Part shown: in pieces, positions 48,053 through 54,844 of the stretch
How positions within the stretch are numbered: the first letter of the stretch is position 1
Layout: the number at the start of each line of letters is the position of its first letter
Source of the DNA: Gammaproteobacteria bacterium
GTDB lineage: Bacteria > Pseudomonadota > Gammaproteobacteria > Chromatiales > Chromatiaceae
Reading direction: 5' to 3'
DNA length: 64,000 nt
Assembly: GCA_011390365.1 (NCBI GenBank)
Contig: JAABSM010000013.1
Span: 1-64,000, forward strand
Translations under genes and position numbers: made by a program
The notes under the pieces: model-generated
The model's database searches: none
What the model was told of the DNA's origin: nothing
Seen by the model: the letters and a program-made list of their open reading frames with translations, nothing else

Positions 48053-49216
48053 TTATGCCGAGGCCGCACCCAAGGCGGCATCGATGGCTTCGCGCCGCCG
48101 TCGAGCCAGCGCCTCCCCCAGCTCTCGACCTTGCAGACCCTGCCCCTGCAACTCGGCGGGGCGAACCGAACGCCACGCGGTAAGCGCGGTCTCCAGGTTG
48201 GCCGCGGCCCGCTCCCGCCACTGCGGCTGAATCGCCCCCGCGGCGGCGCAATAGTCGTCGCAATTCCCGGGATCGCGCTCGCAGCGAAGATTGGCGATCA
48301 GGCGATAGAGCGCCTCGCCACCCCCTTCCGCGGCGGCGGTAAAGTCCCCCAGATTCTCGGCCAGCCGTCGGGCCATGTCGTGATAGCCCCGTTGACAGCG
48401 ATAGCCCTCGCACCAGCGAGAGATCGCCGCGGCGGGCAAAACCGCGCCAAGCAGGGCGGCGAAACGTACCTCGGGCCGTGACGATCGTCGCGCCGCCCGC
48501 TGCAAAATGCGCGAGATCTCCTCCCCACCGCCGCCGTGGCCGGCGCCGGGAGCGTCCATCGCCGCGCTGATCTCCGGCATCCACCGCGCCAGGCCGCCGC
48601 ATCGCTGAAGCACCTCAAAGTACCGCCATGGCTGCTCCGCCACCAGCGCGCCCCGGGTCTCCCGCCACAGCCGCTCCCGGGTCAATTCGTCCAGGTCGTC
48701 GCCCTCCGCCATCTTCTTGAGCAGGCCATGGGTGCCATGGGCGACGCGAAACCCCCAGCGCCCGAGGCGGGCCGCGAAACGGGCGATGCGCGCCATGCGC
48801 AGCGGATCCTCGACGAAGGCGGGGGTAACATGACGTAGCAATCCCTGCTCCAGATCCTCCTGGCCGCCAAAGGGATCGATGATCGCCCCATCCGCGCCCC
48901 GCGCCATGGCGTTGATGGTCAGATCCCGGCGCGCAAGATCCTCCTCCAGGGTCACCTCGGTATCGGCGTCCACCACGAAGCCGCGATATCCCGCCCCCTG
49001 CTTGCGCTCACGCCGGGCCAGGGCATACTCCTCGCCGGTCTCGGGGTGGAGATAGACCGGAAAGTCGCTGTCGGCGGCGCGAAAGCCGCGGCTCAGCATC
49101 GCCTCCCGGGTCGCCCCCACCACCACCCAGTCCCGCTCGCGCACCGGCAAGCCCAGCAGTTCATCCCGCAGGGCGCCGCCGACCAGATAGACGCGCAGTC
49201 CGCTTGCCGGGTCCAT
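48053..49216 (-). CDS. cca: CCA tRNA nucleotidyltransferase
   Basis: 387 aa. Adds or repairs the 3'-CCA of tRNAs. YLVGGALRDELLGLPVRERD (GG motif and first carboxylates), DLARRDLTINAMA and FVEDPLRMARIARFAARL are the class II nucleotidyltransferase signatures. The C-terminal domain corresponds to the HD domain of E. coli Cca, but the HD dyad position reads RFAALLGAVLP, with no His-Asp, so the phosphatase/2',3'-cyclic phosphodiesterase activity is probably absent. The 187-base spacer to cls contains a short repeat-like stretch (CCACGAAATACACG near 47937). Confidence 0.92.
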   Translation of the reverse strand: MDPASGLRVYLVGGALRDELLGLPVRERDWVVVGATREAMLSRGFRAADSDFPVYLHPETGEEYALARRERKQGAGYRGFVVDADTEVTLEEDLARRDLTINAMARGADGAIIDPFGGQEDLEQGLLRHVTPAFVEDPLRMARIARFAARLGRWGFRVAHGTHGLLKKMAEGDDLDELTRERLWRETRGALVAEQPWRYFEVLQRCGGLARWMPEISAAMDAPGAGHGGGGEEISRILQRAARRSSRPEVRFAALLGAVLPAAAISRWCEGYRCQRGYHDMARRLAENLGDFTAAAEGGGEALYRLIANLRCERDPGNCDDYCAAAGAIQPQWRERAAANLETALTAWRSVRPAELQGQGLQGRELGEALARRRREAIDAALGAASA

Positions 49217-49785
49217 CTTCGATTATTGGGAAGGAACCAAAAAAGAATACACCACAGAGGGCACGGAGCACACCGAGAAATACGCGTAAACCGGCTCCAG
49301 TACCTCGGTGCTCGTTGTGTCTCCGCTGGTTCCCAAGCTCCAGCTTGGGAACCCAAGTCTTGGCAGCTCAAGCTGCCCGACGCACCGGCTGGCCTGAGCC
49401 CACGTCGGCCGCGGGTTGCACCCGCGACCGGAACGTTTGGCTCTCACTGCACGCATGGTACCCCCAATGGGCAAACCGCCGCCAAACGTTCCGGTCGGGA
49501 GTTCAACTCCCGACCGGCCGAGGGAAGGCAAGGGCGGAAACCTGGCGTGCCGCTCACGGAATGACATTGTATACGCCTTGGCGTGTGAAGGGGTATCGTG
49601 CAGCCCCAGGGCTGTACTCCAAACAGATGCCGCATCCATAACCCGAAAACATCCGCGGCAAAGTTTTTACAAGATCTCTCACGGAGGCGCGGAGCTTACC
49701 GAGGAAGACTTCTCCTCGCGCCCCGCGCTTTCGTAAGCGCTTACCATGGATTTGATAATACACGGACAGTTGCCGCGCAGCGGCA
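49217..49785. repeat. Palindrome-dense intergenic region
   Basis: 569 bases with no credible gene but many short perfect palindromes: GGTTCCCAAGCT/AGCTTGGGAACC (49328-49353), GGCAGCT/AGCTGCC (49362-49377), GCGGGT/ACCCGC (49411-49425), a 27-base palindrome centred on 49504 (13-base arms 49491-49503 and 49505-49517), ACGCC/GGCGT (49573-49584), CAGCCC/GGGCTG near 49601-49614 and TGCCGC/GCGGCA near 49771-49785. In addition GACCGGAACGTTTGG (49426-49440) recurs inverted at 49482-49496. A CTCTCACGGAGG...CGGAG repeat copy starts at 49676. It looks like a nest of small dispersed repeats. Confidence 0.8.
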
Positions 49786-50241
49786 CTAGAAGGGGCGTGC
49801 GGCGCCGAGCACCAACTCGATGACGCCCAGCACCAGATTGATACCGATAACGCGCCGAATCACCGCCATCGCCGCCCCGGCTGCGGGCAGATCGTTTGAC
49901 GCCAAGGCGCGCCCCATGTTGCGGTAGGGCACGAACCAGAGGTAGCTGAAGAGGGCGATCATCACCAGCCCGATCAGCTGCATGACGTGGACATAGATCG
50001 CCGCCTTGGCCGACATGACGTCGAAAAAGATCCAGTAACCGCTAACCAGGATGGTGATGATCGCCGCCCATACCCACAGGAAGAAGCGGTCCAGCACCCC
50101 CTTCAGCAGTGGCAGGCGCTGCGGCGGTTCGAGGAGCGTCTGGGCCGCCGGGCGCAACGCCATGTGGGCAAAGAACATCCCGCCCACCCATATGACGCTC
50201 GCCAACAGGTGCAGGGTAACCGCAATCTTGTAACTCATCAT
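49786..50241 (-). CDS. CopD-like four-helix membrane protein
   Basis: 151 aa with four membrane helices (VTLHLLASVIWVGGMFFAHM; FFLWVWAAIITILVSGYWIF; IYVHVMQLIGLVMIALFSYL; GINLVLGVIELVLGA). The His in the first helix (LHLLASVIWVGGMF) and another in the third (YVHVMQL) match the CopD/DUF2269-like group, which may bind haem or copper. No substrate can be assigned. The start overlaps the ClC stop (ATGA), so the two are coupled. Confidence 0.75.
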   Translation of the reverse strand: MMSYKIAVTLHLLASVIWVGGMFFAHMALRPAAQTLLEPPQRLPLLKGVLDRFFLWVWAAIITILVSGYWIFFDVMSAKAAIYVHVMQLIGLVMIALFSYLWFVPYRNMGRALASNDLPAAGAAMAVIRRVIGINLVLGVIELVLGAARPF

Positions 50242-51602
50242 TTATCGTCCCTCCCGCCGGTCGGCTTCGAGCCGTCCGGACTGGTTTCAAGAAAGGCCTG
50301 TGCAAGGCTGTAGTATAACGGTCGCGGACAGATCAGGTGGGAGGTGCCGTAGGCGATGAAGGAGGTCGCCATCAGCGCCAGCAGCATGGCGTGGTTATTG
50401 GTCATCTCCATGACGATCACGAAGGCGGTGATCGGGGCCTGCACCACCCCCGAAAAGTAGCCGGTCATGCCGAGCAGAATCATCACCGCGGCCGGCGCCA
50501 CCGGCAGCCAGTAGTGGAGATCGGCGCCGACGCCAGCGCCAGCGGCCAGAGAGGGCGCAAAGATGCCCCCCGGAATCCCGCTCAGATAGGAGGCCAGGGT
50601 CGCGCCCATCTTCAGAAACGGCAGCCAGGGATCGAAATCGGCGCTTCCATCGATCATCGACTGCGCCATCTGGTAGCCGGTACCGCTGGTCTGATAGCCG
50701 CTCACCAGGCCGATAAGCGCCACAGCCAGACCACAAGCCCCGGCCAGGCTGTAGGGGCGGGCACGCATCACCGGCGCCAGCCGGCGGGTGCCGTGAATCA
50801 TGGCCAATGCGAACAACCCGCCCAACGCCCCGCCGACCACGCCGCACACCATCACCGCCGACCAGGCCGCCAGTTGTCCCGGCATGCGCGCATCGGAGGC
50901 GCCGAAATAGTGGTATTGGCCAAGGACCATCAAGGCGACCAGACCCGCCAGCACCACCGCGGTAATGACAATGCCGCTGGTACGCTGCTCGAAGGACTTG
51001 CTCATCTCCTCAATGGCGAAGACCACCCCCGCCAGCGGCGTGTTGAAGGCCGCCGCGATGCCCGCCGCCGATCCGGCCAGGATCAGGCCTCGCTCCATGT
51101 AATGAGCGGGAAAGCGGGCGTAGCGACCAAGCGCGAACATGACCGACGCGCCGACATGCACCGAGGGCCCCTCGCGTCCGATGGAGCCGCCGCAGGCCAG
51201 CCCGAGCACCGTCAGCAACACCTTGCCGATGGCGATCCGCATCGAAAGTACGCTCGCCTTGCCTCGCATCTCCAGCGCCGCGATCGCCTGGGGGATGCCG
51301 CTGCCCTGGGCGCCCGCGAATACCCGCCGCGTCAGCCACACCAGCAGCATCAGGCCGAGCGGCGTAACGACCAATGGTACCAGGGGATTGGCGGCGACGG
51401 TTTGACGAAAGAAGTGGTCAGCCTGCTCGCTCAACACCGCGAACAGGGCGCATATTCCGCCGACCAGCACGGCGCCGACCCAGAACACCAGGCGTACCTT
51501 CCAGGCCTTGACGGAAAAGAGCTTGCGACGAGAACGACGCAGGTGCTTGCGCATAGAACCACGAGAGAATCGGCTGGGGCGAAACATGCCTTCGTCACGC
51601 AT
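50238..51602 (-). CDS. ClC-type chloride/proton antiporter
   Basis: 454 aa. The three anion-selectivity motifs are clear: GAQGSGIPQ, GGSIGREGPSVHVG with the gating Glu, and SGIPGGIFAPSLAAGAGVG. A second Glu in VVFAIEEMS corresponds to the internal proton-path Glu of E. coli ClcA, so an H+/Cl- exchanger is more likely than a channel. No CBS domains. The N-terminal 30 residues are very basic; ATGs at 51587 and 51554 are alternative starts. Divergent from argC across 239 bases that contain a palindrome-like GTATAA/TTATAC at 51647-51662. Confidence 0.92.
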   Translation of the reverse strand: MRDEGMFRPSRFSRGSMRKHLRRSRRKLFSVKAWKVRLVFWVGAVLVGGICALFAVLSEQADHFFRQTVAANPLVPLVVTPLGLMLLVWLTRRVFAGAQGSGIPQAIAALEMRGKASVLSMRIAIGKVLLTVLGLACGGSIGREGPSVHVGASVMFALGRYARFPAHYMERGLILAGSAAGIAAAFNTPLAGVVFAIEEMSKSFEQRTSGIVITAVVLAGLVALMVLGQYHYFGASDARMPGQLAAWSAVMVCGVVGGALGGLFALAMIHGTRRLAPVMRARPYSLAGACGLAVALIGLVSGYQTSGTGYQMAQSMIDGSADFDPWLPFLKMGATLASYLSGIPGGIFAPSLAAGAGVGADLHYWLPVAPAAVMILLGMTGYFSGVVQAPITAFVIVMEMTNNHAMLLALMATSFIAYGTSHLICPRPLYYSLAQAFLETSPDGSKPTGGRDDK

Positions 51603-51841
51603 CTCGGCGCGGGCTCACGCCCCGCGGACAAAGGATCGAACGGACAGTATAACGTATTATACCAATGATTTCGGCTTTCGCTTTCGCCCTCTCCAGCTTA
51701 TGATGACGCGCCCGATGGCGCTCCGCCTCCGCCTGGCGACGGTTTTCAAATCACGCCTTGCAGGCTGGGGCAAGCTGTGCCATCTTCATGGGTTGATCCT
51801 GACTGGACCCAACCTGAGTAGCAGAGCAGTAAGGACTGGAA

Positions 51842-52870
51842 ATGATTCGAATCGGCATTGTCGGGGGCACCGGATACACCGGCGTAGAGCTCCTCAGAAT
51901 ACTGGCCATGCACCCGCACGCGGAGTTGGCCATGATCACCTCCCGCGGCGAGGCGGGGAACGCGGTCGCGGAGATGTTCCCCAATCTGCGCGGGCACATC
52001 GATCTCGCCTTCAGCGAGCCAGACCCGGCGCGCATGGCGGAGTGCGACCTGGTATTCTTCGCCACCCCCAACGGCACGGCGATGCGGCAGGTACCGCAAC
52101 TACTGGAGAAGGGGGTGAAGGTGATCGATCTCGCCGCCGACTTTCGCCTCAAGGACGCCGCGCTATGGCGGCAATGGTACGGCATGGAGCACGCCTGCCC
52201 CGAGTTGCTCGCAGAGGCGGTCTACGGCCTCCCCGAGATCTATCGCGACCAGGTGAAGGACGCGCGGCTGGTCGCCAACCCCGGCTGCTACCCCACCGCG
52301 GTGACCCTGGGCTGGCTGCCGCTGGTCGAGCAGGGACTGATCGACCTGGAGCACCTGATCGCCGACACCAAGTCGGGCGTCAGCGGCGCCGGCCGCAAGG
52401 CCGCGGTCCCGACCCTGATGGGTGAATCCGGCGAGAGCTTCAAGGCCTACAACGTCCATGGCCATCGCCACCAGCCGGAGATCCGCCACAACCTGGAGCG
52501 CGTCACCGGGAAATCGGTGGGACTCACCTTCGTACCCCACCTGCTGCCCATGATTCGCGGCATCCACGCCACCCTGTATGGAACCATCGCTGGCGAATAC
52601 GATCTACAGACGCTCTACCAGGAGCGCTATGCCAATGAGCCCTTCGTCGACGTACTGCCTGCCGGCTCGCACCCGGAGACGCGCACCGTGAAGGGAGTCA
52701 ACCACTGCCGCATCGCCATTCATCGCCCCCTCGGCGGCGACACCGTGGTGGTGCTGTCGGTGATCGACAATCTTGTCAAGGGCGCCGCCGGACAGGCGGT
52801 CCAGAACATGAACCTGATGTTCGGACTCGATGAGACCGCCGGCCTGCAAGGCGTCGCCCTGTTACCCTAA
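51842..52870 (+). CDS. argC: N-acetyl-gamma-glutamyl-phosphate reductase
   Basis: 342 aa. NADPH-dependent third step of arginine synthesis. It starts [20 protein letters not shown] (NADP-binding). Catalytic Cys is in [22 protein letters not shown] and HGHRHQPEI follow. SD AAGGA precedes the ATG. The following DUF6776-like, bactofilin and erpA genes are a common gammaproteobacterial order. Confidence 0.97.
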   Translation: MIRIGIVGGTGYTGVELLRILAMHPHAELAMITSRGEAGNAVAEMFPNLRGHIDLAFSEPDPARMAECDLVFFATPNGTAMRQVPQLLEKGVKVIDLAADFRLKDAALWRQWYGMEHACPELLAEAVYGLPEIYRDQVKDARLVANPGCYPTAVTLGWLPLVEQGLIDLEHLIADTKSGVSGAGRKAAVPTLMGESGESFKAYNVHGHRHQPEIRHNLERVTGKSVGLTFVPHLLPMIRGIHATLYGTIAGEYDLQTLYQERYANEPFVDVLPAGSHPETRTVKGVNHCRIAIHRPLGGDTVVVLSVIDNLVKGAAGQAVQNMNLMFGLDETAGLQGVALLP

Positions 52871-52913
52871 GAATGATGAAGTCGCCCGGAAACACCGCCA
52901 TGCAAAGCCGCTG

Positions 52914-53645
52914 ATGGACAAGAACACCTTCAAGACACCCGTCATCGATCGCCGCAAGGGCCCCGCCGGCCTCCTGCTCTGGACGTTGATCGCCATCGCC
53001 ATCGGAACCGTTGGCGGCTGGTTCGCCCACGATGAGTACCAGCGCTATCAGGCGGACAGCATCATCGGCTCGTTGCGCAATGAGATCGAGAGCCGGGACC
53101 GCCGTATCGAACGCCTGAATGAGGAGCAGACGACGATGCAGCAACGCATCGTCGCCCTGGAGCGCTCGGTGCAGATCGACAAATCCGCCCTTCAGCGCCT
53201 CAAGGAGGAGATCAGCGCCACCCAGGATGATCGCCTGAAGCTGGAAGAGGAGCTGATCTTCCTGCGCGGCATGGTCTCCAAGGACGACCAACAGGAGGGG
53301 CTGCGCATTCGCAGCTTTCGCATCGCCAGGACCACCGGCGAGGACAACTATCACTACCGCTTCACCATCACTCAAACCCTGGGCGAAAATGATCACCTGA
53401 AAGGGCTGATCTACATCCGTCTCTCCGGCAAGCAGGGCGACGAGGCCGCCACCCTGGAACTGGCGGAGATCGACCCGGACCAGCGGGAGAGCCTGAAGAT
53501 GGGTTTCAAGCACTTTCAGGACGTGGAAGGGATCATCAGACTGCCCGAGGGCTTCAAGGCCGCCAACCTTATCGTCGAACTCGAACCGGATAACGAAAAA
53601 CTCAAAGGGCTGACCAAGGAATACGATTGGGTCGTCAGCGACTAG
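52914..53645 (+). CDS. DUF6776-like coiled-coil membrane protein
   Basis: 243 aa. A short cytoplasmic N terminus, one membrane helix (GLLLWTLIAIAIGTVGGWFA), a coiled coil of ~90 residues (SLRNEIESRDRRIERLNEE onward), then a beta-rich periplasmic domain (LKGLIYIRLSGKQGDEA...). Matches the uncharacterised protein usually found between argC and bactofilin, so a link to envelope structure is plausible. Its last codons and the TAG stop lie in the left arm of an inverted-repeat element (53639-53744). Confidence 0.8.
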   Translation: MDKNTFKTPVIDRRKGPAGLLLWTLIAIAIGTVGGWFAHDEYQRYQADSIIGSLRNEIESRDRRIERLNEEQTTMQQRIVALERSVQIDKSALQRLKEEISATQDDRLKLEEELIFLRGMVSKDDQQEGLRIRSFRIARTTGEDNYHYRFTITQTLGENDHLKGLIYIRLSGKQGDEAATLELAEIDPDQRESLKMGFKHFQDVEGIIRLPEGFKAANLIVELEPDNEKLKGLTKEYDWVVSD

Positions 53646-53744
53646 TGCAGCACCCGCCAAGTGACCATGAATAATGCGGAGCACAGGGTATTGATTTTTA
53701 TACAAATAGTGTTATTGCTTATTTAGCGGGTGCTGTACTAGTCG
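53639..53744. mobile_element. MITE-like inverted-repeat element
   Basis: About 106 bases bounded by 22-base inverted repeats (53639-53660 and 53723-53744) with two mismatches; cores are CTAGTGCAGCACCCGC and GCGGGTGCTGTACTAG. The interior is AT-rich and codes for nothing. No transposase is present. The size, long terminal inverted repeats and composition unlike the neighbours suggest a miniature non-autonomous element, although a large hairpin terminator is an alternative. Confidence 0.5.
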
Positions 53745-53791
53745 AGCTGCGCCAATCGCAACGAACCACCAATCGCAACGGAAACAGAACC

Positions 53792-54214
53792 ATGGGGTTG
53801 TTTATGAACCGCGCAAAGAAATTCAAGGCGCCGAAGATCACCACCGTCATTGGCGTAGGCACCGAAATCACCGGGGACATGCACTTTTCCGGCGGGCTGC
53901 ATGTGGATGGCCACATCAAGGGCAACGTCACCGCCGAGCAGGACGGCCAGTCGGCCCTGATTGTCAGCGAGAACGGCAATATTGAAGGCGAGGTCCGGGT
54001 CCCCAACATGATCATCAACGGCACCGTGGATGGCGACATCTACGCCAGCCAGCGGGTCGAGCTCGCCTCCGATGCCCGCATCCACGGCACCGTCTACTAC
54101 ACCATGCTGGAGATGGCCATGGGGGCCGAGGTCAACGGCCAGATGATCAAGACCGACGAAGACTCGCCCAAAATGCTGGGATACAAGGAGATGGAGACCA
54201 CCGAGCTGGAGTAG
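53792..54214 (+). CDS. Bactofilin (polymer-forming cytoskeletal protein)
   Basis: 140 aa. A bactofilin-domain beta-helix with the repeating pattern GTEITGDMHFSGGLHVDGHI, KGNVTAEQDGQSALIVSENG, EGEVRVPNMIINGTVDGDI and VELASDARIHGTVYY. Self-assembles into nucleotide-free filaments, often near the membrane; linked to cell shape and localisation. Starts 47 bases after the inverted-repeat element. ATG 53804 is an alternative start. Confidence 0.93.
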   Translation: MGLFMNRAKKFKAPKITTVIGVGTEITGDMHFSGGLHVDGHIKGNVTAEQDGQSALIVSENGNIEGEVRVPNMIINGTVDGDIYASQRVELASDARIHGTVYYTMLEMAMGAEVNGQMIKTDEDSPKMLGYKEMETTELE

Positions 54215-54295
54215 CCCTCGCGCCGCGCGGACCCTGGTGGCGCCAGGCAGGGGTATTCCGGGTCATGCCAACCCCGGAGATCTCTCGCCAAGGCG

Positions 54296-54327
54296 ATAGT
54301 TGACTAAATCTCTAGGAATTAGATAAT
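54296..54327 (+). promoter_or_regulatory. erpA promoter with IscR type 1-like site
   Basis: TTGACT (54300-54305), 16-base spacer, GATAAT (54322-54327). The segment ATAGTTGACTAAATC (54296-54310) fits the left half of the IscR type 1 consensus at all 15 positions; the right half is weaker. E. coli erpA is an IscR-repressed gene with a type 1 site, so repression by [2Fe-2S]-IscR is likely here. Start near 54334. Confidence 0.6.
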
Positions 54328-54377
54328 AGGCGACAGGTACCCACCTTCGGCCCAACGACACCACCACAGGAAACATC

Positions 54378-54725
54378 ATGACTACCGAAAACGAAGCCCC
54401 ACCGCTGAACTTTACCTCCGCCGCCGCCAAGAAGGTGGCCGGTCTCATCGAAGAGGAGGGCAACCCGGACCTCAAGCTGCGCATCTACATCCAGGGCGGC
54501 GGCTGCTCCGGCTTTCAATACGGTTTCACCTTTGACGAAGACGAGAAGGATGGCGACTCCCGAGTGGTCACCGACGGCGTGACCCTGCTGATCGACCCCA
54601 TGAGCATGCAGTACCTGATGGGCGCGGAAGTGGACTACAGCGAGGGGCTGCAAGGCGCCCAGTTCGTGATCCGCAACCCCAACGCCTCCACCACCTGCGG
54701 CTGCGGCTCCTCGTTCAGCGTCTGA
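54378..54725 (+). CDS. erpA: Iron-sulfur cluster insertion protein ErpA
   Basis: 115-aa A-type Fe-S carrier. [19 protein letters not shown] and [14 protein letters not shown] (first Cys), [12 protein letters not shown], then C-terminal TTCGCGSSF with the other two cluster Cys. Transfers clusters to essential apoproteins such as IspG. SD AGGAAA precedes the ATG. Followed by a 22-base inverted repeat that may end transcription. Confidence 0.96.
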   Translation: MTTENEAPPLNFTSAAAKKVAGLIEEEGNPDLKLRIYIQGGGCSGFQYGFTFDEDEKDGDSRVVTDGVTLLIDPMSMQYLMGAEVDYSEGLQGAQFVIRNPNASTTCGCGSSFSV

Positions 54726-54759
54726 AGGTTGGGAGGGCATGACGCCGCCATCATCGAGC

Positions 54760-54818
54760 GTCTCTCACGGCGCCACGGAGAACACCTTATCCGCGGTCTC
54801 CGTGGCGCCGTGAGAGAC
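54760..54818. repeat. 22-base perfect inverted repeat
   Basis: GTCTCTCACGGCGCCACGGA plus GA (54760-54781) is repeated in exact reverse complement at 54797-54818 with a 15-base loop. It lies between convergent erpA and the fusion gene at 54845, so it could end both transcripts as a large hairpin. The arm shares CTCTCACG...CACGGAG with sequences at 49676 and 59285, so it also belongs to a dispersed repeat family. Confidence 0.8.
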
Positions 54819-54844
54819 CTGATGATTACCTTGGCGCGACCACA

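Noticed and set aside
49204-49641. Overlapping frames of 138-145 codons in the cca leader
   Set aside because: They read through nested palindromes and repeat units, on both strands, and show only repeat-derived peptides such as GSQAGAWEP-type strings.
49217-49785. CRISPR array
   Set aside because: Repeats are individual palindromes of different sequence without regular spacing or unique spacers.
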